A stretch of DNA of 27,434 nt from Neelides folsomi (GCA_034687125.1 JAQGBZ010000604.1:1-27434), one strand, 5' to 3'; positions 1 through 11,417 are shown, counted from the stretch's first letter. The notes: generated by a model not told the origin, from the letters alone. Program-made: numbers and translations.

Positions 1-627
1 TTTATTAAATGCACTTCACATTGACTCAATGATATCAAATTTTTTGATGATTTTATAAAATTGTTTTTGTCAAAAGTATGAAAATTATTATTTAGTTTTA
101 AACATGTACAAAAAATTCCAAAATAAATTGTTAAAACAAGATAATAGTAAAAAATATAATTAATTTGGTTACTTAAACTCATTTTGCAACCTATTTTTAT
201 AAAAATAAATTTCACAAACGATAAAATTTTAATTCGTTTTCAAATTTAAATACTAATGAATTATGATTCCCGGTCATTTGTAATACCCTTGAAACATTAA
301 AATATTTATTTAAGTTTTTTAATTAAATTTATAAAATAAATAAGCCAGAAATTCAATTCAAAACTAAAGATAAACAATTATTCAACCGTTTATATAATCA
401 TATTATTTTACCAAATATATTACATTGTGTGTAGCGTTTTGATTAAATAATTGTTTAATTTTTAACGTTGTAAATAAAATTTATTATTTAAATCTATCGT
501 GAAGCAAACTTAATCGATCATGGTCGGGGACTTAAACTTAAGGAAAAATAACTATCTGTGACTTATGTAATAAGGTTTTGGCAATGGCTTTCTGAATCAT
601 AGTTGATTGTATTCTATTGTTTTTGGA
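1..627. other. AT-rich intergenic stretch, no gene seen
   Basis: Strongly AT-rich sequence with stops in all frames and no coding-like segment, RNA gene or clear repeat that I can see. Confidence 0.5.
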
Positions 628-691
628 TATGTTAGGTTAGGTTAGAATTAATGGGAATGACGTCTTTCGCCAAATAACCTAACCTAACATA
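628..691. repeat. Perfect 17-bp inverted repeat made of TTAGG telomere-type words
   Basis: The left arm (628-644) reads TATGTTAGGTTAGGTTA and the right arm (675-691) is its exact reverse complement, with a 30-nt loop between them. TTAGG is the ancestral arthropod telomere unit. The inverted layout is unlike a telomere tract and would fold into a stable hairpin. It could be a tiny transposon remnant or two telomere-like insertions in opposite orientation. Confidence 0.75.
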
Positions 692-720
692 ACATGTAAT
701 AAATTGAATAAAATGCATCA

Positions 721-840
721 TTGACAACTTGGCAATTCGGAACTGCCAACATGGCAATTGCCATGATGGCAAATACCCATATCATTTACGTTCATTGGCA
801 ATTGCCAACTTGGCAATTCTCAAAATTTGCCAAAAAGTTG
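721..840. repeat. Cluster of TGGCAATTGCCA palindromes
   Basis: Two perfect 14-bp palindromes are present: ATGGCAATTGCCAT at 751-764 and TTGGCAATTGCCAA at 795-808. Half-site copies (CTTGGCAATTC) flank them near 728-738 and 808-819, and more TTGCC words follow up to 835. The block can be read open in one frame, but that frame has no ATG at its start and its composition is simply the repeat. The half-sites resemble the NF1 half-site TTGGC, but with a 4-nt rather than 5-nt spacer. Origin and function are unknown. Confidence 0.7.
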
Positions 841-1206
841 GAGGGAAAAGTAAAACTCAGTCCAATAAAATATACATATGAAATATCATTTAATAATGTT
901 TCACTGGCAACGGAGCAAAAGCAATACCAAAAAAAGCTCATGAAAGGAAACAGGATAGGAATGCATTTAATTCACCTCCACTCACTAGATATTTGGCTGC
1001 GGATGATTAAAACTAGCAATGTAAATACTTCTTTTATGAATCACTTTTGTCAAGTAAAGTAAAAGAAGTTGTAAAATAGTAAAGAAGTTTTGTTTTGTTA
1101 GAGTGTGTTTATATTAAATTATTATTATTATTAATTATCCATACAAATTTGATTAAGCATAAATAATTATCCAAAATTTAATTAAGACAAAAGTCTTTAA
1201 ATTACA

Positions 1207-1590
1207 ATGGATTTACCAACATCTAATTTCTTTGAGCGTTATAAAATGAAATTTTTCTAACTGAAAGATATAAGCATTTCGATTCAATGAGTAAAACTTG
1301 TAAATTCAACTATAGGAAATAAAATTTCAATTTCACGATTATCAAGTAATATCAAACGAGAAGTTGTAAATGGTTGTAAATTAAAAAAAGTTTATTTGAA
1401 TATGGAAATTGTAAATGAAAAATAAATTCGCATCTTCAATTTATTTCCAGATGATAATGGAGATCTTCCTTTGGATATCATGATCAAGGAAGATATATTT
1501 TCTTCATTAACGTCAAATGATGAAGCCGATGAAGGTGAAATATCAAATTTTATTGTCATAACTCTAATTGCCATTTTTTTATTTGGATAA
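1207..1590 (+). pseudogene. Broken N-terminal copy of the zinc-finger gene at 20126 (no fingers)
   Basis: Two segments match the first two exons of the intact C2H2 gene at 20126-21721. The segment from about 1207 to 1320 encodes an SNFFERYKMKFF-type stretch, then a stop, then LKDIS, corresponding to SNLFDLYKVKFPNLKDIR in the intact gene. The second segment opens after an acceptor-like TTTCCAG at 1450. From 1453 it reads DNGDLPLDIMIKEDIFSSL and continues to a stop at 1588-1590, matching the acidic LKDEIFPSINSND region of exon 2. In-frame stops break the first segment and no finger exon follows. It is a relic, or less likely a diverged finger-less paralogue. The homology was seen by eye. Confidence 0.55.
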
Positions 1591-2938
1591 CATCATTTAA
1601 AAAATATGAATAATATTATTAATTAAATACTTATTGTTGTATAATTAAGGCTATTTATATTTTAAATAGGGTTCAATTCTCCGTTCTACATGATCAAACC
1701 TGATTTAGTAAACAATTTTGACAATTCGTTCTCTTTCCATTTAATATTCAGAAATTGAGCTCTTGATTTTCTGTAGATTATTGTAGATTTAATAACAATG
1801 TTATTATAATCTACTTATAATAACATTTGACTAAAATAGATTGAATTTACTTAATTGTTCTGAGTTAGTCCATTTATGACTTTAAAAGTGAATAAAAATT
1901 TAAAAAAATAGCTTTTATGTAAAATAATATATTTTACATGAGTTCCAATCTCTGGTTTACATTTTTCATTATTTGACCTCGGTCCTCGATTTGGTTTATC
2001 CAATAGCCAAATGTTCATCTGATAGATTATCCAATTTGGACCATTTTTTATTTTTCCTTGTAGCCAAAATAAATAATACTTATAATCAATGATTTATCAA
2101 TTTACTGGAGATCTTTAATCCGTCTTTACATATTGTGTTTCAATGAAAATATATTTATTGACTTTACTACTTTACTTAAAGTTAGGATAACCAGAATACG
2201 ATTGTTATTTTATATATTTACATTTACCAGCAAAAATAAATTGTCTGTCATTGAATTTGTATTGGATTGGAGTCGCAAGATAGGAATCCTATCACTTTAG
2301 TCAACCATGTAATCTTTAACACCAGTCATACTGATACACTGATATTGATAACCCATATCTAAATTCTATTTAATACATAAATGCAATACTTATACTACTA
2401 TACTTATACTTATACCATACGTAAAAATATTTTATATTTATATACTTACATAATACACTTTTATGAACATTCCTACCCACATGCTACATAAATCTAAATA
2501 CTATGTGTTATCGATTTTATATCCATGTATACATAAAACCATAAAACTTTTATTATTGAATCTATTCTATAAATTAATATTTATTTATGAGTATTTATAT
2601 AAAGAAACAAAGATTAAAACAGAATTTTGCTTGGAGGGATTTTGTTCCCTTTACCTCAACGAGGAAAAAGGGTCATAAAAGAAGCATGTTATTCAAGCAC
2701 ATGGTTCTTCAAAGGAGGGGCTCGAACATTTAACTATATGGTTATACATTCCATATATTCAGTATACTCAATATGATACCCATACCAAATCCCAATACTT
2801 TTTACATACCTTCCCATTTTCCCTTAAAACACAGCCAATATTATTTTCATATTTATCATAGTATCTGTACATGGTATGATTCATAGTTTATATAAGTATT
2901 TAATACAGAGTCGAACAGTTTTTCTATAATCCTATTTC
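1591..2938. other. AT-rich intergenic stretch, no gene supported
   Basis: Contains short TA-rich simple repeats (for example TACTTATAC words near 2385-2420) and no open frame with recognisable protein features. The 71-codon open frame starting at 2463 has low-complexity AT-driven composition and was not accepted. Confidence 0.4.
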
Positions 2939-3460
2939 CTATATCATCGATGTATGTGATATGGTATTGATATATACAGTATATGCCATATGCATGTAAT
3001 GTATGTAATTCGGTTTTTGGTTCTCCTGGGTCTTTTGTCCGCAGCCGCAGTGTAGGGAAGATCTCCGATGATGAGAATAGGGATTTGAATTTCCTTCGAT
3101 CTTTACTTGGATTTCTTTCACCCCCCAAATTGTGACACGAAGGTTGTTTTAAATTCCTTCAACTTCCTCCAATCCCTCACAGAAAAATTCCAATCAACTG
3201 AATGGAGATAACACGAGTTGTGATGTTGGCTCTAAATTGTTTATAAAGTGAGTATGGCCACAATCCTCCCATTCACTCTCTTCAGTATCTGCCCAACTTC
3301 TCACAAAGACACAGGCAGAGGGAAATTCCCTTTGTAGTTCAAACAACCATTTTTTTATCATTTCACTCCACGATGTGAAATTAAATAATTTGTCAAAATT
3401 CCCAAGTTGACTTAAAGACTTTAATAGTTTTGCCCCCAGGAATTTATTAAATTCACACAT
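2939..3460 (-). pseudogene. Decayed coding remnant with two frameshifts, family not identified
   Basis: Three consecutive minus-strand segments in different frames read as one continuous protein-like sequence. The first runs from an ATG at 3460 to a stop at 3194 and contains NFTSWSEMIKKWLFELQREF and FVRSWADTEESEWEDCGHTH. The second (3192-3118) reads WNFSVRDWRKLKEFKTTFVS. The third (from 3121) begins VKEIQVKIEGNSNP. Base composition is richer in GC than the flanks, as in real exons here. The style of alternating Trp and charged segments resembles F-box/LRR-like multigene families, but I cannot assign it. Frame changes near 3193 and 3121 mark it as broken unless tiny introns or sequencing errors explain them. 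Confidence 0.4.
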
Positions 3461-3467
3461 TAATAGC

Positions 3468-3534
3468 AATTCACAATTCCCAACTCACAATTCACAATTA
3501 GAAATCCGTAATTCACAATTCACATTCGCAATTG
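3468..3534. repeat. Short TCACAATT minisatellite
   Basis: About five imperfect copies of an 8-9 bp unit (TCACAATT and variants) lie directly upstream of the decayed minus-strand coding remnant. It looks like slippage-derived simple sequence. Confidence 0.6.
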
Positions 3535-3577
3535 GGGTTCGAGTTTTAAAGGCTATGTTTAACTATTGGACAATTTT

Positions 3578-3609
3578 TATATTTTTCACATCACTCAATT
3601 CAAGTCAGT
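3578..3609 (+). promoter_or_regulatory. Candidate core promoter (TATA-like plus TCAGT initiator)
   Basis: TATATTTT starts at 3578 and an arthropod-type initiator TCAGT lies at 3605-3609, its A being 29 nt after the first T. That spacing is close to the usual arthropod arrangement. The sequence just downstream is GC-richer than the surroundings and ends in a strong donor, CTTGAG|GTGAGT, at 3773/3774. This would suit a non-coding first exon of about 167 nt. The next plus-strand gene is the zinc transporter, which has its own 5'UTR acceptor at 6580-6581, so it may be the gene served. Confidence 0.35.
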
Positions 3610-4538
3610 GTGTAAAAAACCCCATGGTGTTCAAACAGACTTTTTTGAGTATTTCGAGTGAATGAAAATTCTCCCCATGTGTCTTTTGATCTTTTTGATG
3701 GTTGATCTCATTTGGCCATTTGTTGTGTGACTTGGATCTTCACGTCAAATGAAGAGCGCGAGGTCGACTTGAGGTGAGTTGTGTTTTACTAACCTGTTTA
3801 TATAATTAATATTACCTAATTACCCTTCTTAATGAACCCAATACAAAGTAATTTAAATTAATCACATGTTCATTCAATCGCGACTACATTCAGCTTTTGT
3901 ACACATCTTTGTACACATATCAGTTAGATCACTTTTCATTTATTCATTTCATATTTGATTTGGGTGAAAATGTGTGAAAGAACAAATTGTAAATATCTAT
4001 TTAGAATGAATGATAAATATTGATAAATAAAGAATGTTCATCAAAAAGTTCAACAATAGCAATAAACTATTTATCCCTTATCATTTTATATGGGCAAAAT
4101 AGGCGATGGTAATAATGTTAATATATAACTACAATTAAAAGTAGTTCATTATAATTATAAATAATAAATTATTGTATGCCTTTGCTATACCAAATCCTAA
4201 AAATTGTAGAACGTAATGTTATGTCGAGATTAGCAGATTAGCTATAAGCCCAATTAAAATATTTTTAATATTTATATGTATTACCATCCTATTGTGTTTA
4301 CACGTTTGTCATAATTATCTTAACAATGTTAAGTTAACATGATTTGAATAAATTAGGGTTTTGAATATTCTGTCACAGATGAAAAAAATTTGAAATAATG
4401 GCTAATGGCTACATTAACGTAAAAGTACAAAAAGTCAGAAAAGCGTAATTATTTAGGCAAAGCTATACATAAACATACCTGTATAATATATCATATTGTA
4501 AATATTTAATATAACATTTTTATGTTTTTGTATGATAT

Positions 4539-4838
4539 TCATATAGCACAGGAAAGTGAATCAAATTTTTTATAGTTTAAATGAATTTTAATATGCCGAG
4601 GAAGGAAAGAGCGATAAAGTGTAATTATTATTTTCCTTAAATCCTCACACTCCTCCAACTCCCCAAGAATGACAATGAAGTTGAGTTCATCGGATAGACT
4701 TTTAATTATCCGCAATGTAAGGATTATTTTCTTTCCCAGATTAAAATTCCTTGTTTTGGATGTCTTGTGAGTTTGGAGGAATTTGGCCGCCCTTCTGCTT
4801 CCCATCGGACTCATCGGATAAAACGTAAGTTGGTTCAT
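4539..4838 (-). pseudogene. Minus-strand coding-like remnant, unidentified
   Basis: One open frame reads through a segment containing IIKSLSDELNFIVILGELEE followed by CEDLRKIIITLYRSFLPRHI. It looks like real helical or LRR-type protein sequence rather than AT noise. No start with an upstream exon and no clear splice partner could be found. It lies on the same strand and upstream of the frameshifted remnant at 2939-3460, so both could derive from one dead gene. No function is assigned. Confidence 0.3.
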
Positions 4839-4859
4839 TTAAATTTCATTTATCCAGAC

Positions 4860-6581
4860 GCAACCGAATTACATTTCTCACAGTTTCAGTTTCATTCGAA
4901 GAATTCCCAAGCGTGTTAGAAATCCCTTCCCCTCTGTGCGTTATTTTATTATTTATTCTGACCGGTTTAATCAATGGGGCTCTTTTGGTCCAAAAGAATT
5001 AAAAAAATAGAATTAATTTTTTTAAAAAATCTTAAATTATAAATTCTATAAAAAAGATCACAACTTACATCATAAATAAATAAATATATATCAAGCTGTT
5101 AATATTTAATTTATTTATTTGTTTAACAATTTTCTTCTTTCCTATTACGTGTGCAGATGTTGAATCCATTCAGAGTTTCAAAGATAACATTTAGTTTCTT
5201 TTTGTATTTTTTGTATTCTGGTGGTTGAGATGGAGATTTGTTATGCAATTTGGTTTATTGAACAAGTTGATTTTGATCTCATGGGAATTTTCTTGGCAAG
5301 GTCAATCGGTTCTTACATTGGCTCCACGTAATTGTCTTACAATCTCCAGACTTCTCCATATATGTAAGAATATTCCACCCATTCCCTTTCAATTTATGCT
5401 CTTCTTTTAAAAAATGACTTAATCACATCCTGGATTTCAATACTACCTGAACCTTACATAAAATATAAATACATATCCTATATATTGCAAATACGTCCAT
5501 ATTACAATATCTGTATTAAAACAATTCCTGGCTAGAATATAAAAATACTGTATTTTTATATATTATATAGTATTGTAATATGTATTGTATACATGTATGT
5601 ATAGTATGTATTTTAAATACATTATATTTATAATATATTGAATTCCAACACCTTGTCTGGTCAACCTGTCACCCTAAATAAGAAAAGAAACCTTCTTTTC
5701 CTCGATAACTCACAATTGGTTTCTTAAAGTTAATTCCAAAGCCATGTATGTAATGTATAAAATTATAAATCTCTATAAAATTTATTAACATACTTTTGCA
5801 CACTTTTGCACTATGTCTGTTACTTTTTATATCCTGGAGTAATTTAACATCTAACATAAAATTCCACTTTGGTTATGAAAAAACTTAACATGAATTATAG
5901 TCAAATATCATTTTTACCTTTTATATAACATGTATATTAATATGTACCATATACGTACACAGTACACAATAAAATAATATAACGTTATATCTTATATAGT
6001 CATATTATATGTACGTGCACGTTCATACATACAAACGTCAATTTTATAAAAAGCTAAATGGTTCTTACATTTACTATAAGTAATATGTAACCTATTATTA
6101 TAGTTAATAGTTGGTTATATCCTTATATCTGTATAATTTCATTTTCATTTTTTACCTTTATAATCTAAATGTAAGTGTATTTACTGTGTAAGTATTGTTG
6201 AGAAACTTTGGTCAATTAGACGATTAAAGTTGAAGACGGAAAAGCTTAAGTGAATTTTTATTATATTTTTTATTGGGTAATTGATGTTGTTTGATATTTA
6301 GAGTTTAGAGCCGTAGTTAATTCGAACCATGAATTAAATTCCGTTTGATATTTATTTTTGATAGTATTTTAATCCAAGATTGTAATAAGTTAACACGGAT
6401 TTAAAAGATTTGAGATAAATAATGTTTTAATGGCCAATTAATATTTCTATCAATTTTTCACATAACTTTTAAATTATTAAATTGAGATTGAAATTAAATA
6501 TTTCCTCGGGTAATATTTCATAAATATAATATTTTTTTATATTTGTTTTTTGAAATTCTAATTACTTTAATTCTCTTTCAG
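4860..6581. other. AT-rich stretch, probably 5'UTR intron and upstream region of the zinc transporter
   Basis: Dominated by TA-rich sequence (for example TATTGTATACATGTATG near 5584-5600). A few short coding-like runs near 5150-5330 are interrupted by stops and match nothing I know. The stretch ends in a good acceptor, TTCTCTTTCAG at 6571-6581, which implies the zinc transporter has a spliced 5'UTR. Confidence 0.4.
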
Positions 6582-6624
6582 GTAAATTTTCTTTTGTCAA
6601 CCCTGAATTTGTGAATCATTAAAG

Positions 6625-8711
6625 ATGAGTTCTTCATCTACCAATAAATCGCGTCTGATCGCGATGTTCACGATGACCTTTGGCTTCTTCCTGGTCGAGA
6701 TCATCGTTGGCTACGTGAGCAACTCGATGGCCTTGGTCGCTGACAGTTTCCACATGCTGAGCGATGTAGCCGCCCTCGTCGTTGCCTTTGTATCTGTGAA
6801 GGTACGTGAGAAAAAGATTAATTAAATCTCACCTCATAGTTAATAATTAATAATTAACGGATGATCTTCAGATGTCACCCAAGAAATGGTCAAAGAACAC
6901 GTTTGGATGGGCCAGAGCTGAAGTTTTGGGTGCTTTGGTCAACGCTGTTTTTCTCGTCGCTCTTTGCTTCTCAATTCTCATTGAATCTTTTAAACGGTTC
7001 GTTCAATATTTAAATATTAAATTTTAACAACACACAAACAAATTATCCAATTATGAATTCCAATCACTATTATTTAATTATTAGTTATTCGCTATTTAGT
7101 TATTCGTTATTTAGTTATTCGTTATTTAATTATTGGTTAAATGTTGAATGTGAAGGATTTTGGTGATGAGTTATCGCTCCTTTTAGGTTCCTCCACCCAG
7201 AAGACGTTCACCAACCAGAATTAATTCTGATCGTTGGAGCTATTGGACTTTTGGTAAACCTCATCGGACTGTGTCTCTTTAAAGGTAAAACAACAACAAT
7301 AACAAACAGTTAAACAGCTAAACAAGAATTGAATATTAATTATTGTAAATTGTAAATTATCATAACTGTCATAATATTTTTTTAATTGTAGATCATTCCC
7401 ATGGCCATTCTCATCATCATCACACGATCAAGCACCAAAGTCAACTCACACGCATGGTTGCTACTGACGATAATGAAAATGATGAACGCGTGACTTCGCC
7501 CGAAAACGCCCCGCCGCCTCAACCGCCGATACAAGAAAATGGGACGAAAAAAGCGAGCCACGCTTCTCAGGTTGTTAATTAATTAGAATTTAATTAATTA
7601 TAATTGATTAAATTCAATTAACTAATTTGAAGTCAATTTAAATTTTGATAAAATCTAATTTTTTCCTTAGCTGAATATGAGAGGAGTTTTCGTCCATATT
7701 TTGGCTGATGCTTTAGGATCGGTAATTGTGATAATTTCTGCTCTTGTCATCATCTTCACTGATTGGTATGGAGTGAAATATGTCGATCCAGCCCTTAGTG
7801 TTCTTATGATTACCATCATACTTAATTCGGTTTGGCCACTTCGTAAGTTAACAAACAATTTAATTTATTCAAGTGACTATTTAAACAACTATTTACAAAT
7901 ATGTGATTACATGTTTAACAATAAGCTTAATGAACTTTTACTAATTTTAACAATGATTTACTTTTTAGTTCAAGACTCTGCTTTAATTCTTCTTCAAACT
8001 GTTCCTACTCATATTCAAGTAAATTTTGATAATTAAATATTATAATTAATAAACTTATACATTTGTTCATTTATGTTAATTGTAATTGGAAAATATTAAT
8101 TTGAATTCCTTTTTTTTAGATTGACGAGCTTAAGAGGAAACTTATAAAGGAAATTGAAGGAGTTTTGAGTGTCCACGAATTTCATATTTGGCAATTGGCT
8201 GGAGATAGAATTATTGCAACGGCTCATATTCGGTAAAGCAAAATTATTTATTGTTAGATCAAGTCATTATTATTTACAATTGTAATTAACAACTAAGTAA
8301 TAATAATATAATGCAATTTGTCATTCTTAATGTTTAAAGTTTCAAATATTGATAAATCGTTTCAGCTGCCGCAATTTGGCCGATTACGTTCGAATTGCTG
8401 AAAAGCTCAAAGAATTCTTCCACAATGAAGGAATTCATTCAACCACAATTCAACCCGAATTCTCAGAAGTAATAAATAACCCACAAAATTTATTTATCTA
8501 TATTTAATTAAATATTTAATTGAAGTCAATTAATAATATTTTCTTTAAATAGCATTATCCCGAAGTGACTGGTAACGAAGATTGCTCCTTGGAATGTCCC
8601 CAAGATTTGATTGCTGACGATTCTTGTGCTGACAATACTTGCTGTCCTCCCCCGCCGCCTTCAAAGGGAGAAATGAAAAAGGCAAAGACTCTGAATAATC
8701 ACATTGTCTAA
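6625..8711 (+). CDS. ZnT1-like zinc efflux transporter (CDF / SLC30 family), complete, nine exons
   Basis: Exons: 6625-6801, 6872-6996, 7187-7284, 7392-7570, 7671-7842, 7969-8018, 8120-8232, 8366-8468, 8553-8711, giving 391 residues with every junction GT/AG and in phase. Cation diffusion facilitators export or sequester Zn2+ in exchange for protons. Helix 2 carries DSFHMLSD (His43, Asp47) and helix 5 carries HILADALGS (His202, Asp206), the four-ligand HD-HD site of zinc-specific members. The cytosolic loop has a His-rich run from about 134 to 144. The C-terminal domain has HEFHIWQLAGDRIIATAHI and GIHSTTIQPEF, diagnostic of the ZnT1/ZnT10 clade (plasma-membrane exporters, including fly ZnT63C), and a Cys-rich tail begins at Cys350. 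The start lacks an upstream alternative and matches ZnT1 N-termini. An acceptor at 6580-6581 shows a 5'UTR intron. AATAAA at 9041 is a likely polyA signal. It converges on the N-acetyltransferase gene. Confidence 0.95.
7081..7140. repeat. 15-bp minisatellite, four copies, in zinc transporter intron 2
   Basis: Four head-to-tail 15-bp units cover exactly 60 bp. The consensus is TTAGTTATTCGTTAT: the second and third copies are identical, the first differs by one base and the last by several. It lies inside the intron between exons 2 and 3 and does not touch either splice site. Confidence 0.85.
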
Positions 8712-9861
8712 TCTAACCAACTAATTTTAAAATCACAAATAATTCCCGGTGGAATTTAATCATTTAGACTCATTATGTCAGAACTCCTTCTAATAACTTC
8801 GAGTATAAACTACGGGATTTCCTTTTCGAGTGTAAATATAAATTAAACGTGTTTAAATCTAATGATAATTTATGAGATTATTTAGTCGCAAATTAAGGTC
8901 ATCCTTAGGTCATCCTTACATTCAACGTAATGTTTAGACATATTTAAGATTAGTCTCGTTCGTTTATGATTGGAATCAAAAACTTTCTAGGGTTCGCAGA
9001 TTTTATAACATTTTTGGTCAAGCGGGAAAAACAAATTAGTAATAAACTTTAGAATGAATTGAATTACTAATTACAATTACCTATAATGATAAAATTGTAA
9101 ATATAAAATTTTAACTTTAATGTGAGATAAATAACCGGGAATTTACCATGAATTGCCTTAATGTTCGAAATGTTCGATTTGAATTCAAAGGCGCATGGGA
9201 AGAATTCCAGATGTGATAGAATCTTCAAATAGAGATACTTGGTTTTATTGTTTTATAAAAATACTAATCATTAAATCATTATTAATATTTTATTATCTTT
9301 AATTATTTAAATGATTAAAGATTTTTGTTTTAACTATTCTCATGTATAAATATAAATACTGTTTTATCATTTCAGATTATACTTTAAAGTTTCATTTTTA
9401 ATTGCATTAGTGAGAATGATTTATTAAAATGTACAATATTGTTTGTATTAACATTTATAGTATTTTATGATTTTTGGGTTAATTTTTGCTAATTTAATTA
9501 AGAAGTTAATTAAAAAAATTTGAAGAATGACAAACATTAGCTCAATTATATGTAAACTTTATGCTTTTAAATATCTTGTGCTAGTTTTAGAGTACAAGTA
9601 GCCGTTAATGATATTAATTAATATTTTTGATTTTACTGCTTTATTTTTACTCATTGATTTGAAGATTTTGATTGAAGAATGTAAAGAAATTAAATGAGAC
9701 TTAATTGTTACAAGACTTATTGTTAGAATATTACGGTTGTACAGATTGTGTACATATAATGTTAAATAGCAATTATACGAATTCTTTTACAATAAAATAA
9801 ACGCAAGAATGAATTTAAAATTTTAATTATTTATCATCATTATTCATTAATTTAATTTTAA
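8712..9861. other. 3' region between two convergent genes
   Basis: Contains the 3'UTR of the zinc transporter, with an AATAAA at 9041-9046 about 330 nt after its stop, then AT-rich sequence to the end of the minus-strand N-acetyltransferase. No further gene or repeat is evident. Confidence 0.5.
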
Positions 9862-10972
9862 TTATCTCAAAGGAGGAATTTCAAACCTTTTAAAATTCCC
9901 AATTGCTTTTTCAATTTCACTTAAACTCACTTTTGGACAAACTTCTTTAATTTTGGGAATCATTTCTTCATACGACTCAAATGTTGTGACATTTCGATTG
10001 TCCTTTGTTCCTTCGATGATCGAAGTTCCCCAAAAGACCACAAATCGGAAATCGACAATTTCTTCATTGGAATCTTCGTCAAAATCCAAATATTTAAAAA
10101 TAAATGGAGCTTTTAGGAAAATTGATTTTTGTTCATCGGCGAAAACGACGTCCATTGGATAATCAAAAACTGAAAATTCAACTGGCGCCAAATTGAATTC
10201 ATACGTCACTTTCTCATGTGATCCATCTTTCTATAAATTAATAGAATTAATAATTAATTAATTCTTTTTTAATTAATAAAACGTCATTTTTAATAATATT
10301 TGAATAAAATAAATAAAATATTTAATTATTCAAATTAAATTAAATTACGTAAATTCCAGCAAAATAAGTTCCATCCAATTGATATCTTCTGTACATTTGA
10401 TCCTTTTCATTATATCGATATTCATATTCAAATTCTCCCGCTTTTCTTCTATAAGGGAGATTTGTCAATGAAATGGGTTCATGGATTGGACGGCCAAGTG
10501 AAAGATCCAACAAATAAAGGACTGAATTTAATCTGACAATGACAGCACAATGAGTCCCGGGAATCCCCGAAGAACCAAAAACATTTGCTTGGACGCTCCA
10601 AGCGTCAAATCCAACTCCTTCCAAAATCAAACGAAGAAAATAATTTTGTTGGACGCAAACTCCGCCAACTCCGCTTAGCCCATTTTCAATAATGTCGGGG
10701 ATTGTTGGACGGCGGCGGAGATTTGGTTCAATTGCTGCCATGGAAATGTTCTATTAAAATATAATTATTGGAAATTTAATTTTTTATATAATAAAATTAT
10801 GTTTTATTATTATTAAAATTATTTTTACCTGAAATGGCAAGTTAGTAAAATGTTTTATCATGATGACTTTTAGAAATTTTATTTTGTCAGTTTTTAAAAT
10901 TTCCTTCCAATTTTTCATATAAATAACTTTAGTTAAAAACTCATCGATATATTCCGTTGAATTATGTGACAT
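9862..10972 (-). CDS. Arylamine N-acetyltransferase (NAT family), complete, three exons
   Basis: Exons on the minus strand: 10972-10829, 10750-10349, 10230-9862, all phase 0, giving 304 residues (the family is usually about 280-300). NATs move acetyl from acetyl-CoA to arylamines, hydrazines or related amines through a Cys-His-Asp triad in the cytosol. The triad is visible: Cys80 in SGVGGVCVQQN, His115 in GTHCAVIV and Asp130 in LYLLDLSLGRP. The His-Asp spacing of 15 equals that of human NATs. Upstream, LPFQN at the exon 1/2 junction matches the family LPFEN/LPFQN motif. The usual RGG before the Cys is replaced by GVGG. I chose the ATG at 10972 because the codon further upstream in frame is TTG. 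The substrate cannot be predicted. NATs are patchily distributed in arthropods, so the copy is notable. Confidence 0.92.
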
Positions 10973-11417
10973 TTTTATAAATGGCAAAATGGTTATTTAA
11001 AAATTAAAACTATTTTGTTTATGATTTTGATTAAGTTTATTTTATTATTATTTATTATGTTTATATAGTAAGATGCTTTTTTAATAAAAATGAAATAAAC
11101 GAATATTGTATTTCTGTTGCTATATTGCTAAATATTTTATGATTCTTATCTTGTTTATGTAGAATATGTTATTATATGCAAAGTTGGGTTGGGATTATCT
11201 TTTAAAGTTATCCTTGAAATTATTCATTCACTCGTTGGGTTTATCATTTAAGATTCAATAAAAGATATAAATTCCCTTTGAGTCAATATGAACATGAGAT
11301 AACTTAATAACTCAAACCAAATATTAAATTAAATTGAACTGCGAACTTTGTATTATGAGTTAAACACAAGGTCAAAATTCACATGTTTCATATTCACTGT
11401 GTCATAGTTAAGGATGC
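10973..11417. other. AT-rich intergenic region upstream of the N-acetyltransferase
   Basis: No gene seen. The N-acetyltransferase promoter should lie here on the minus strand, but no convincing TATA or initiator pair was found. Confidence 0.4.

Noticed and set aside
721..1062. 113-codon open frame on the plus strand
   Set aside because: It begins at TTG, its first third is the palindrome repeat, and the rest has no protein signature or splice context.
1660..1695. GGGTTCAATTCTCC, resembling the T-arm of a tRNA
   Set aside because: No matching acceptor stem, D-arm or anticodon arm could be folded from the upstream sequence.
2463..2678. 71-codon open frame
   Set aside because: Composition is AT-driven (Tyr, Leu, Ile, Lys), with no motif and no coding-like base bias.
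5797..5803. TGCACAC, a core metal-response-element match upstream of the zinc transporter
   Set aside because: It is a single degenerate 7-mer more than 800 bp from the ATG. About one match per kilobase is expected by chance and there is no cluster.
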